NCBI RefSeq assembly: GCF_001584185.1
Contig: NZ_CP013234.1
Location: 868,001 to 932,000, forward strand
Direction: 5' to 3'
DNA: 64,000 nt
DNA from: Collimonas pratensis
Lineage (GTDB): Bacteria > Pseudomonadota > Gammaproteobacteria > Burkholderiales > Burkholderiaceae_D
The number at the start of each line of letters is the position of its first letter. Positions within the stretch are counted from its first letter, which is position 1. The position numbers and the translations under genes are program-made. This document shows positions 28,670-36,947 of the stretch, piece by piece. Below the pieces are notes generated by a model. It saw only the letters and a program-made list of their open reading frames with translations, was not told the DNA's origin and searched no databases.

Positions 28670-28710
28670 AATGGGACCGCTACCAATTCAAATGGTAGCG
28701 GTCCCATTTT
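28668..28710. promoter_or_regulatory. Double operator for the LacI-type regulator, 18-bp perfect palindrome
   Basis: AATGGGACCGCTACCAAT (28670-28687) and AATGGTAGCGGTCCCATT (28691-28708) are inverted copies of one pseudo-palindromic site. Their centres are 21 bp apart, two helical turns. Each resembles the site in the regulator's own promoter (29841-29858; 15 of 18 matches for the second copy). Together they form an 18-bp stem (28668-28685 / 28693-28710) with a 7-base loop and end in TTTTG on the minus strand, 34 bases after the regulator stop, so the same DNA may terminate regulator transcription. Confidence 0.7.
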
Positions 28711-28743
28711 TGGCTGTCAATGCTTATTTTTGTAAAAAGAGGA

Positions 28744-29817
28744 TCAGACGCTGGCGCGCTCTATGATGGTGAAGCCGATATCGCAGACCGGTTCGGCAAC
28801 GCTTTTTCCTTCGGAGCGGGCGATGATGAAACGCGCCGCGGTGCGGCCGATGACGGTGCCGTCGATGCGCACGGTAGTGAGCGGCGGCTGCAGGTCGCGT
28901 GAAAAGCCGAGATCGCCCAGGCCGATCACCGCCAGTTGCAGTGGAATCGAGATGCCGCTGGCCTGGGCCTCGATCATGACGCCCAGCGCCAGCATGTCGG
29001 AGCTGCAAAACACGGCGTCGATATCGGGCGCGCGCGCCAGCAATCCGTTCAACGCGCTGCGGCCGTTGCCGAGCGTGGTCGGCGCCGCCACTTCGCAGGA
29101 GGGGATCTCGCTTGCCCCTGCCGGCGCCATGCCGAGCCGGACCGCTTCCTGGGAAAAGGCGCTGACGCGGCGCCGGCTGCGGTCGTCGCTGGCGCCAATG
29201 GCGGCGACCCGGCGGCGGCCGGCGGCGTGCAGGTATTGCGCTACCGCGATGCCGATCTTTTCATGGGAGAAACCGACCAGCATGTCGACTGGCGTTGGCG
29301 TCAGGTCCCAGGTTTCGACCACCGGAATGCCGCTCGCCAGCAAGCGCCTGCGCGCCTGCGCCGAACGGTTGATGCCGGTCAGCACGATGCCGTCGGGACG
29401 GCGGCCGATAATGGCGTCCAGCAAGGCATCCTCGCGTGAATTCTCATAGCCGCTCTGGCCCAGCATGACCTGATAGCCGGCGGCGGCCAGGGTATCGGTC
29501 AGCGACTCTACGGTTTCCAGGAACATCGGGCCGGACAGGGTGGGCACCACGGCCGCCACCAGGCGGCTTTTCTGCGACGCCAGCGCGCCTGCCAGCAGGT
29601 TGGGCACGTAGCCGGTCTGCTGGACGGCGGCCTGGACTTTTTGCAGTACCTTGGCCGACACCGCATCCGGCGTGTTGAGTGCGCGTGAGGCGGTGATCGG
29701 CGCCACGCCGGCCAGTTTTGCGACGTCGCGCAAGGTAAAGCCGCCGGTCTTGCGGCCGCCTTTACGGCGCGCGGTGACATCGGCAACGACTGCATCCAAC
29801 AGGGTTTCTTTTTCCAT
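28744..29817 (-). CDS. LacI-family repressor (GntR-like) of the gudD operon
   Basis: 357 residues. The N-terminal HTH is TLRDVAKLAGVAPITASRALNTPDAVSAKVLQKVQAAVQQTGYVPN (about residues 28-73) with the hinge helix LLAGALAS; the periplasmic-binding-protein fold follows (VAAVVPTLSGPMF, PDGIVLTGINR, DIDAVFCSSDMLALGV). It is closest to gluconate-type GntR repressors, consistent with a sugar-acid effector. It lies directly upstream of gudD on the same strand, with matching operators before both genes. Divergent from glpR. Confidence 0.93.
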   Translation of the reverse strand: MEKETLLDAVVADVTARRKGGRKTGGFTLRDVAKLAGVAPITASRALNTPDAVSAKVLQKVQAAVQQTGYVPNLLAGALASQKSRLVAAVVPTLSGPMFLETVESLTDTLAAAGYQVMLGQSGYENSREDALLDAIIGRRPDGIVLTGINRSAQARRRLLASGIPVVETWDLTPTPVDMLVGFSHEKIGIAVAQYLHAAGRRRVAAIGASDDRSRRRVSAFSQEAVRLGMAPAGASEIPSCEVAAPTTLGNGRSALNGLLARAPDIDAVFCSSDMLALGVMIEAQASGISIPLQLAVIGLGDLGFSRDLQPPLTTVRIDGTVIGRTAARFIIARSEGKSVAEPVCDIGFTIIERASV

Positions 29818-29840
29818 GGCGAAATTCTAACATCAATGAA

Positions 29841-29858
29841 AATGATACCGTTACCATT
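29841..29858. promoter_or_regulatory. Operator in the LacI-type regulator's own promoter
   Basis: AATGATACCGTTACCATT is pseudo-palindromic (7 of 9 half-site bases) and resembles the ATGTTACCGGTAACAT box of E. coli GntR. On the minus strand it lies between a possible -35 TTGCAA and a -10 TTTCAT with 17-base spacing, 23 bases before the start codon, which suggests autorepression. Confidence 0.6.
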
Positions 29859-29989
29859 TTGCAAGTTGGCATGCAAATCTGTCGTGTCCGATAGATTTAG
29901 TCCGCTACAATCCAGGCTGGATTCTCCCTCTGCGGCAGAATTCCCATCATAATAAAAATCTTGAGAAAAATACGCACGGGACAGGTTTC

Positions 29990-30784
29990 ATGCCAGAAAT
30001 ATCCACGCTAAAGCTGAATGGCCGTCAACAGGAGCTGTTGAGCTATGTGCAGCGCGACGGCTTCGTGACGGTAGAACATCTGGCCACGCGTTTCCAGATT
30101 ACCCAGCAAACCATCCGCCGCGATATCAATCTGCTGGCCGAGCTGAACCTGCTGCAGCGCTACCACGGCGGCGTCGGCCTGCCGTCCAGCGCCGAGAATA
30201 TCGCTTACGGCGCGCGTCAGGGCTTGTATTCGGAAGAGAAGCGCCGCATCGCCGCGCTGGTGGTCGAACATATTCCGGACCAGGCCACTCTGTTCATCAA
30301 TCTCGGCACCACCAATGAAGAAGTGGCGAAGGCGCTGAGCCGGCGCCGCAACCTGCGCGTAATCACCAACAACCTGAATGTGGCGGCAATCATGAGCGGC
30401 TATCCGGGCTGCGAAGTGATCATCACCGGCGGCGTGGTGCGCGCGCGCGATCTTGGCATCACCGGCGAAGAGACCATCGATTTCATCCGCCGCTTCAAGG
30501 TCGATTTCGGCATCATCGGCATTTCCAGCATCGAGGCTGACGGCACCCTGCGCGATTTCGATTATCGCGAGGTGCGTGTCTCGGAAGCCATCATCGAACA
30601 TTCGCGCACCGTATTCCTGGTGGCCGACCATTCCAAGTTCCGCCGGCCGGCGCTGGTGCGGCTGGGCGACATCTCGAAGGTTAACGCCCTGTTCACCGAC
30701 CAGCCCGTGCCGGAAGAAATGAACGGCATCTTTGCCGACGCCAAAATCGATGTGTTCGTAGCAGACAGCAAGCTATCCAACTGA
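29990..30784 (+). CDS. glpR: DeoR-family glycerol-3-phosphate regulon repressor
   Basis: 264 residues. The DeoR HTH RQQELLSYVQRDGFVTVEHLATRFQITQQTIRRDINLLAELNLLQRYHGGV (residues 11-60) is followed by the sensor domain with LFINLGTTNEEVAKAL, VITNNLNVAAIM, ITGGVVRARDLGITGEETIDFI and VADHSKFRRPALVRLG. Glycerol 3-phosphate is the inducer in the family. It is upstream of glpD-glpK-glpF on the same strand and GlpR-like sites lie in the gap before glpD. Confidence 0.93.
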   Translation: MPEISTLKLNGRQQELLSYVQRDGFVTVEHLATRFQITQQTIRRDINLLAELNLLQRYHGGVGLPSSAENIAYGARQGLYSEEKRRIAALVVEHIPDQATLFINLGTTNEEVAKALSRRRNLRVITNNLNVAAIMSGYPGCEVIITGGVVRARDLGITGEETIDFIRRFKVDFGIIGISSIEADGTLRDFDYREVRVSEAIIEHSRTVFLVADHSKFRRPALVRLGDISKVNALFTDQPVPEEMNGIFADAKIDVFVADSKLSN

Positions 30785-31150
30785 CGCCGCGCCTGCAGCA
30801 AGCGGGTAGCCTGCCCGTCTTGTTGCGTGACGGCGACACAGTCCGTTTCCCCTCCTGATTTGCCTCACTGACGTGGCGTACCGCCCGGCGTCGGTGCGCT
30901 CGTCTCTTGACGTCCCGTCGTACTCCCGGCGCCATAGGCCGGATTGAAATTAGCTATCCTTGCTTAAGTTTATCTCTATCAACAAATTACTCTTGATTAA
31001 TATAAATGATTATCTATGTTCGAATTCGAACAATATACTTTCGAATATAAATATTTTATGATGTGCGGTGACATTGCGAACATGCAGGCTTTGCTATTTA
31101 GCAATAAGATGTTTGTTCGATGAGTAGGTTACCGACACAAGGAGACAGCT
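30785..31150. promoter_or_regulatory. glpR-glpD spacer (366 bases) with AT-rich control region
   Basis: The first 170 bases are GC-rich and contain only a weak hairpin (CAAGCGGG...CCCGTCTTG from about 30798). From 30950 the DNA turns sharply AT-rich and holds the GlpR-like sites listed separately, ending with AAGGAG 7-8 bases before the GTG start of glpD. No gene is seen in it. Confidence 0.6.
31017..31032. promoter_or_regulatory. GlpR-like operator, perfect 16-bp palindrome
   Basis: TGTTCGAATTCGAACA matches the TGTTCG..CGAACA pattern of enterobacterial GlpR operators. Related partial sites follow at 31039-31048 (TTTCGAATAT), 31073-31083 (GCGAACATG) and 31112-31121 (TTTGTTCGAT), an array typical of cooperative GlpR binding upstream of glpD. 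Confidence 0.65.
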
Positions 31151-32698
31151 GTGGCATCAGGTGAAATTGTAGATTTGCTGGTAGTGGGCGGCGGCGTTAA
31201 CGGCGCCGGGATTGCGCGCGACGCGGCCGGCCGCGGTTTGAGCGTATTGCTGTGCGAGCAGGACGACCTGGCTTCGCATACTTCTTCCGCCAGCACCAAG
31301 CTGATCCACGGCGGCCTCCGTTATCTTGAACATTACGAATTCAGCCTGGTGCGCAAAGCCCTGCAAGAACGTGAGCTGCTGCTGCGCCTGGCGCCGCATA
31401 TCATTGCGCCGCTGCGCTTCGTCATGCCGCATGTATCGAGCCTGCGTCCGGCCTGGATGATACGGGCCGGCCTGTTCCTCTACGATAACCTCAGCAAGCG
31501 TGAATTGCTGCCCGGTTCGCGCGGCATAGATTTCCGCAAACACGTCGCCGGCGCCCCGCTCAAGAAAACCCTGAGCAAGGGCTTCGTCTATTCCGACGCC
31601 TCGGTGCAGGACGCGCGGCTGGTGGTGCTCAACGCCATGGACGCCAAGGAGCGCGGCGCCACTATCCTCACCCGGACGCGCATGATCCAGGCGCGCCAAG
31701 GCAGCCAGTACTGGGATGCCACCCTGTTGTCGACCGCGACCGGCGAGACCAGCGAAGTGCGGGCGCGCTGCATCGTCAATGCCGCCGGCCCGTGGGTCGC
31801 TAGCCTGCTGAACGGCGCCCTGAATACGCCGGCACAACATCACATCCGCCTGGTCAAGGGCAGCCATATCGTCACCAAGCGTCTGTTCGATCACGACCAT
31901 GCTTATATTTTCCAGAATCCGGACAAGCGCATCGTCTTTGCGATTCCTTATGAAAACGACTTCACGCTGATCGGGACCACCGATGTGGAATACAGCGCCG
32001 ATCCAAGCAAGGTGGGGATTTCAGAAGAAGAGACTGCCTATCTGTGCGAATCGGTGAGCCGCTATTTCGAAACGGCCGTGACGCCGCAACAAGTGGTGTG
32101 GTCGTATGCGGGCGTGCGTCCTTTGCTGGAAGAGGAAGTCGCCAATCCGTCCGCCGTCACCCGCGACTACAAGCTGGAACTGAGAAACGAACCTGGCCTG
32201 GCGCCGGTGCTGTCGGTATTCGGCGGCAAGATCACCACTTACCGCCGCTTGGCGGAAGAAGTGATGGAGCACCTGCAGCCGCTGTTCGGCTACATGAAAT
32301 CGCACTGGACCGCGCATGAAGCGCTGCCGGGCGGCGATATCGCCAACGCCGATTTCGCCGAATTCCTGCGCATTTTCCAACAGCGCCACGCCTGGCTGCC
32401 GGCATCGCTGGCGACGCGTTATGCGCGCGCTTACGGTACCCGCACCGCGCGCCTGCTGGATGGCATACACGATGTCGCCGCGTTGGGCGAACTGTTCGGC
32501 GCCGACCTGTATGAAGCGGAAGTGCGTTACCTGATGCGCAATGAGTGGGCGCTGACGGTGGAAGATATTCTGTGGCGCCGTTCCAAGCTGGGATTGCGCC
32601 TCGATGCTGTGGCTGTAGACAGGCTGCGCACATGGTTGCAGGAGCAGGCGCAAGTATCAGTATCAGCGCCAGCGCCGGCTGCCGCCATGCCGGCCTGA
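31151..32698 (+). CDS. glpD: Aerobic glycerol-3-phosphate dehydrogenase
   Basis: 515 residues, GTG start with AAGGAG upstream. Membrane-bound FAD enzyme oxidising glycerol 3-phosphate to dihydroxyacetone phosphate and feeding quinone. The N-terminal FAD motif is DLLVVGGGVNGAGIARDAAGRGLSVLLCEQDDLASHTSSASTKLIHGGLRYLE; further GlpD marks are AYIFQNPDKRIVFAIPYENDFTLIGTTD and WSYAGVRPLLEE, and the C-terminal DAO_C domain (YEAEVRYLMRNEWALTVEDILWRRSKLGL). It is followed after 94 bases by glpK. Confidence 0.97.
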   Translation: MASGEIVDLLVVGGGVNGAGIARDAAGRGLSVLLCEQDDLASHTSSASTKLIHGGLRYLEHYEFSLVRKALQERELLLRLAPHIIAPLRFVMPHVSSLRPAWMIRAGLFLYDNLSKRELLPGSRGIDFRKHVAGAPLKKTLSKGFVYSDASVQDARLVVLNAMDAKERGATILTRTRMIQARQGSQYWDATLLSTATGETSEVRARCIVNAAGPWVASLLNGALNTPAQHHIRLVKGSHIVTKRLFDHDHAYIFQNPDKRIVFAIPYENDFTLIGTTDVEYSADPSKVGISEEETAYLCESVSRYFETAVTPQQVVWSYAGVRPLLEEEVANPSAVTRDYKLELRNEPGLAPVLSVFGGKITTYRRLAEEVMEHLQPLFGYMKSHWTAHEALPGGDIANADFAEFLRIFQQRHAWLPASLATRYARAYGTRTARLLDGIHDVAALGELFGADLYEAEVRYLMRNEWALTVEDILWRRSKLGLRLDAVAVDRLRTWLQEQAQVSVSAPAPAAAMPA

Positions 32699-32792
32699 AG
32701 ATTCATCCTAAAACAGACGGATCCGGCTGCTTTGCCGGATTAAAGTCGCCCCGATCCGCGCAGGCGGATTTACCAACCTTGGAGTAGACAAG

Positions 32793-34289
32793 TTGAAAGA
32801 TAAATACATTTTAGCCCTGGATCAGGGGACTACCAGTTCGCGCGCTATCCTGTTCGACCGCCAGGGCAACATCGTTTCTTCAGCGCAGAAAGAATTCCGC
32901 CAGATTTATCCGCAACCGGGCTGGGTAGAGCATGATCCGCAGGAAATCTGGTCGACCCAGGTTGGCGTTGCCGCCGAAGCGTCCACCAACGTCGGCCTCA
33001 ACGGCACCTCGATTGCCGCCATCGGCATCACCAACCAGCGCGAAACCACGATTGTCTGGGACCGCGAAACCGGCAAGGCGATCTACAACGCGATCGTCTG
33101 GCAGGACCGCCGCACCGCAGCCTTCTGCGACCAGCTGAAAGCCGACGGCTTGGCGGAAACTATCCGCGCCAAGACCGGCCTGCTGGTCGACTCCTATTTT
33201 TCCGGCACCAAGATCCGCTGGATCCTGAAAAATGTCGACGGCGCCCAGGCGCTGGCCGACCAGGGCCGCCTGCTGTTTGGCACAGTGGATACCTGGCTGG
33301 TGTGGAACATGACGCGTGGCAAAATGCATCTGACCGACGTCTCGAACGCTTCGCGCACCATGCTGTTCAATATCCACACCATGCAGTGGGACGACGAGCT
33401 GCTGGAGATCATGGGCGTGCCGCGCAGCATGCTGCCGGAAGTACGTTCTTCCAGCGAAGTCTATGGTCACACAGAGGTGTCCGGCTTTGGTTCGGAAATT
33501 CCAATTGCCGGCATCGCCGGCGACCAGCAAGCCGCTCTGTTCGGCCAGATGTGCACCCAGCCTGGCATGGTCAAGAATACTTATGGCACTGGCTGTTTCA
33601 TGGTGATGAACACAGGCAACAAGCCGATCATTTCCAAGAACAACCTGCTGACCACGGTGGCCTGGAAAATCGGCAATGAAGTCAGCTACGCGCTGGAAGG
33701 CAGCATCTTCATCGGCGGCGCCGTAGTGCAGTGGCTGCGCGATGGCCTCGGCATCATCAAGACGTCCTCCGAAGTCGAAGCTCTGGCGCGCAGCGTCAAG
33801 AGCAGCGACGGCGTCTACCTGGTGCCGGCCTTTGCCGGCCTCGGCGCACCGCACTGGAACCCGCATGCGCGCGGCACCATCTTCGGCGTCACCCGTGGCA
33901 CCACCGCGGCCCACTACGCCCGCGCGGCGCTAGACAGCATCGCCTACCAGACCATGGATGTGCTGAAGGCGATGGAAGCCGATGCCGGCATCGTGATTCC
34001 GGAACTGCGGGTGGACGGCGGCGCTACTGCCAACAACCTGCTGATGCAATTCCAGTCGGACATCCTCGGCGTCGATGTGGTGCGTCCGAAAGTCACGGAA
34101 ACCACGGCGCTAGGCGCGGCTTACCTGGCCGGCCTGGCGGTTGGCTACTGGAGCAGCACGGCAGATGTGCAAGGGCAGTGGCAGCTGGATCAACGCTTCA
34201 AGCCGGCGTTGCCGGCGGCAGAAGTGCAGAGCGGCATCAAGGGCTGGCAGCGCGCGATTGCGGCGGCTACGGTATGGGCAGATTCCTGA
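32793..34289 (+). CDS. glpK: Glycerol kinase
   Basis: 498 residues, TTG start (32793) with GGAG 8 bases upstream; an ATG start is not available in frame. FGGY-family kinase phosphorylating glycerol with [27 protein letters not shown] at the N-terminus, [31 protein letters not shown], the phosphate loop [13 protein letters not shown], and [15 protein letters not shown] are intact. The C-terminal FGGY motif region is [20 protein letters not shown]. Normal length. Confidence 0.98.
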   Translation: MKDKYILALDQGTTSSRAILFDRQGNIVSSAQKEFRQIYPQPGWVEHDPQEIWSTQVGVAAEASTNVGLNGTSIAAIGITNQRETTIVWDRETGKAIYNAIVWQDRRTAAFCDQLKADGLAETIRAKTGLLVDSYFSGTKIRWILKNVDGAQALADQGRLLFGTVDTWLVWNMTRGKMHLTDVSNASRTMLFNIHTMQWDDELLEIMGVPRSMLPEVRSSSEVYGHTEVSGFGSEIPIAGIAGDQQAALFGQMCTQPGMVKNTYGTGCFMVMNTGNKPIISKNNLLTTVAWKIGNEVSYALEGSIFIGGAVVQWLRDGLGIIKTSSEVEALARSVKSSDGVYLVPAFAGLGAPHWNPHARGTIFGVTRGTTAAHYARAALDSIAYQTMDVLKAMEADAGIVIPELRVDGGATANNLLMQFQSDILGVDVVRPKVTETTALGAAYLAGLAVGYWSSTADVQGQWQLDQRFKPALPAAEVQSGIKGWQRAIAAATVWADS

Positions 34290-34383
34290 CCTGAATCTGG
34301 ATTATTCCCTTATTGAATGAGATGAAGAACAGAGCATTGGCTTGCTCTGTTCCGTCCCCCTCCTATTTCCGAAAGAGTTTGTG

Positions 34384-35097
34384 ATGACTCCCTATTTAGC
34401 TGAATTCGTGGGCACAGCCCTGATTGTCCTGCTTGGCAACGGTGTGGTTGCCAACGTCTTGTTGAGTAAAACCCACGGCCACGGCAGTGGCCTGATCGTG
34501 ATCACCGTCGGCTGGGCGATGGCGGTGTTTGTCGGCGTGTTCGTGGCGGCCTCGTCCAGCGGCGCGCACCTGAATCCGGCGGTGACGCTGGCGCTGGCAG
34601 TGGCCGGCAAGTTCGCCTGGGCCAGTGTGCCGGCTTATATCCTGTCGCAGATGCTGGGCGGCATGATGGGCGCTTTCCTGGTGTGGCTGGTGTACCGCAA
34701 TCACTTTGCCGAAACCGCCGACGGCAATCTCAAGCTGGCCGCATTCTGCACGGCGCCGGCGATCCGCAACAAGGTTGGCAACGTCGTGTCGGAAGTGGTC
34801 GGCACCTTCGTGCTGGTGTATTGCGTGTTGAATATTGCTTCGCCGACGATGGGCCTGGGTGCACTGGATGCACTGCCTGTGGCGTTGCTGGTGATGAGTA
34901 TCGGCGTTTCGCTCGGCGGCACCACGGGTTATGCGATCAACCCGGCGCGTGACCTGGGACCGCGCCTGATGCACGCCTTGCTGCCGATTCCGGGCAAGCG
35001 CGACAGCGACTGGGGCTATGCTTTGGTGCCGGTGGTTGGTTCGATTACCGGCGGCATTCTGGCAGCGCTGGTGTACGGCTTGCAGATGGCGCACTAA
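34384..35097 (+). CDS. glpF: Glycerol uptake facilitator (aquaglyceroporin)
   Basis: 237 residues from the ATG at 34384 (an upstream ATG at 34342 adds 14 residues of poor fit). Six-helix MIP channel with both NPA boxes, SGAHLNPAVTLA (about residue 64) and GYAINPARDLGPR (about residue 185); the Arg after the second box is the selectivity-filter Arg, and the Asp next to it is typical of glycerol facilitators. Last gene of glpD-glpK-glpF. Placing it after glpK is the reverse of the E. coli order. Confidence 0.95.
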   Translation: MTPYLAEFVGTALIVLLGNGVVANVLLSKTHGHGSGLIVITVGWAMAVFVGVFVAASSSGAHLNPAVTLALAVAGKFAWASVPAYILSQMLGGMMGAFLVWLVYRNHFAETADGNLKLAAFCTAPAIRNKVGNVVSEVVGTFVLVYCVLNIASPTMGLGALDALPVALLVMSIGVSLGGTTGYAINPARDLGPRLMHALLPIPGKRDSDWGYALVPVVGSITGGILAALVYGLQMAH

Positions 35098-35103
35098 GGA
35101 GTA

Positions 35104-35178
35104 GTAGGGTGGGCACGTTGTTGTGCCCACGCGTGATCTGACGTGGCTTGCGGCGTGGGCACGATGTGCCCACCCTAC
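35104..35178. repeat. GTAGGGTGGGC palindromic intergenic repeat, copy 2 (bipartite)
   Basis: GTAGGGTGGGCAC...GTGCCCAC hairpin, 20-base spacer, then GTGGGCACGATGTGCCCACCCTAC. Same outer ends as copy 1 but different inner bases. It occupies the junction of the convergent glpF and glutathione peroxidase genes. Confidence 0.85.
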
Positions 35179-35187
35179 CTACCATCT

Positions 35188-35688
35188 TTATCCCAGCAGT
35201 TTTTCTATGTCGGCCGCCAGCGATTCCGGCTTGGTTTGCGGCGCAAAACGGTCGACAATCGCTCCGTCCTTGTCCACCAGGAACTTGGTGAAATTCCATT
35301 TGATGCCTTCGCTGCCGAGCAAGCCAGGCGCTGCGTTCTTCAGGTATTGATAGAGTGGTGCGGCGTGATCGCCGTTGACGTCGATTTTCTCAAACAAGGT
35401 AAACGTAACACCGTAGTTCTTTTCGCAAAAAGCGCCGATCTCGTCGGCAGTACCCGGTTCCTGCGCGCCGAACTGGTTGCAGGGAAAACCCAGCACTTCA
35501 AAACCCTGCGCATGGTATTTCTGATAAACCTCTTCCAGGCCCTTGTACTGCGGCGTGAAACCGCAGTTGCTGGCGGTATTCACGATCAGCAGCACCTTGC
35601 CGCGATAAGCCTCCAGCGAGGCGGGTTTGCCGTCCAGCTGATTGACGGTAAAGTCGTAGATCTTTGTGCTGCTAGCGTCCTTGCTCAT
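35188..35688 (-). CDS. Glutathione peroxidase family protein (Cys type)
   Basis: 166 residues. The catalytic Cys is in LIVNTASNCGFTPQYKGLE (about residue 42, in place of selenocysteine), with Gln in GFPCNQFGAQEPG and Trp-Asn in IKWNFTKFLVDKDG completing the tetrad. It reduces peroxides, usually with thioredoxin in bacteria. Its ATG overlaps the pilU stop (ATGA), so it is translated from the pilT-pilU message; the link with pili looks only positional. Confidence 0.95.
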   Translation of the reverse strand: MSKDASSTKIYDFTVNQLDGKPASLEAYRGKVLLIVNTASNCGFTPQYKGLEEVYQKYHAQGFEVLGFPCNQFGAQEPGTADEIGAFCEKNYGVTFTLFEKIDVNGDHAAPLYQYLKNAAPGLLGSEGIKWNFTKFLVDKDGAIVDRFAPQTKPESLAADIEKLLG

Positions 35689-36821
35689 ACGATCCCCAGA
35701 TGTTCAGTGCCGGCAGACAGGTCGCGGTCTTTTGCGTCCTTGCCGCGCAGTTTGATGGAAAGCCGCAGGTCGTTGACCGAATCGGCATTGCGCAAAGCGT
35801 CTTCATAGCTGATTTTATCGTCTTCGTACAAATCGAACAGGGCCTGGTCAAAAGTCTGCATGCCGAGCTCGCGCGACTTCTTCATGATTTCCTTGATTTC
35901 ATGGACATCGCCCTTGAAGATCAGGTCGGAAATCAAAGGTGAATTCAGCAGGATCTCCACCGCGACCGCACGGCCCTTGACCGTTTTTAGCGGTACCAGG
36001 CGTTGCGAGACGATCCCTTTAAGATTGAGCGACAAGTCCATCAGCAGTTGCGGCCGGCGTTCTTCCGGGAAAAAGTTGATGATACGGTCGAGCGCCTGGT
36101 TGGAGCTGTTGGCATGCAGCGTGGCCAGGCACAAGTGCCCGGTTTCGGCGAAAGCGATGGCGTAGTCCATGGTTTCACGGTCGCGGATTTCACCGATCAG
36201 GATCACGTCTGGCGCCTGGCGCAAGGTGTTCTTCAGGGCCACACCCCAGTTTTCGGTATCGACGCCGACTTCGCGCTGGGTCACGATACAGTTCTTGTGC
36301 GGATGGATGTATTCGACCGGATCTTCAATCGTGATGATATGACCGTAGCTGTTTTCGTTGCGGTAGCCGATCATCGCCGCCAGCGTGGTCGATTTGCCGG
36401 AGCCGGTGGCGCCGACCATGATCACCAGGCCGCGCTTGGTCATGGCGACTTCCTTGAGCGTCGGCGGCAGGCCCAGGTCTTCGAATTTAGGGATGTCGGT
36501 GGTAATCGTCCGCAACACCATGCCGACCCGGCCCTGCTGGATGAAGGCGGAAGCACGGAAGCGCCCCAGGCCGCCAGGGCTGATGGCGAAATTGCATTCC
36601 TTGGTTTCTTCGAAATCCGCAGCCTGCTTGTCGCTCATGATGGCGCGCGCCAGTTCCAGCGTATGGACGGCGGTCAGCGCCTGGTTCGAGACCGGCGTGA
36701 TCTTACCGTCGATCTTGAAGGCCGGCGGGAAGTCCGCGGTAATGAATAGATCTGAGCCCCGTTTGCTGACCATCAGGCGCAGCAGGTCGTGCATGAATTT
36801 GGTTGCTTGATCGCGTTCCAT
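35685..36821 (-). CDS. pilU: PilT/PilU-family type IV pilus ATPase (PilU)
   Basis: 378 residues. Hexameric retraction ATPase partner of PilT. Walker A is VGATGSGKSTTLAAMIGYRN (about residue 130), the Asp box ITIEDPVEYIHPHKNCIVTQREVGVDT, Walker B DVILIGEIRDRETMDYAIAFAETGHLCLATLHANS. Compared with PilT the C-terminus lacks the AIRNLIRE motif and extends further (ELGMQTFDQALFDLYEDDKISYEDALRNADSVNDLRLSIKL), as in PilU. 126 bases after pilT, and overlapping gpx. Confidence 0.95.
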   Translation of the reverse strand: MERDQATKFMHDLLRLMVSKRGSDLFITADFPPAFKIDGKITPVSNQALTAVHTLELARAIMSDKQAADFEETKECNFAISPGGLGRFRASAFIQQGRVGMVLRTITTDIPKFEDLGLPPTLKEVAMTKRGLVIMVGATGSGKSTTLAAMIGYRNENSYGHIITIEDPVEYIHPHKNCIVTQREVGVDTENWGVALKNTLRQAPDVILIGEIRDRETMDYAIAFAETGHLCLATLHANSSNQALDRIINFFPEERRPQLLMDLSLNLKGIVSQRLVPLKTVKGRAVAVEILLNSPLISDLIFKGDVHEIKEIMKKSRELGMQTFDQALFDLYEDDKISYEDALRNADSVNDLRLSIKLRGKDAKDRDLSAGTEHLGIV

Positions 36822-36947
36822 GTCTATCCTAGTAAAACAATAACAGTATCAGGGTGAGCGGGGCTGTATGACACATCATCCGCCTTTTTCAGTTGCATTG
36901 CGCAGCAGTTGCCGCGAACGGCTTGTGCCGCCTGCAGCAAGCTATTC

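Noticed and set aside
34342-34384. Upstream ATG of glpF (34342)
   Set aside because: The added residues (MLCSVPLLFPKEFV) are unlike GlpF N-termini; MTPYLAEFVGT at 34384 is standard.
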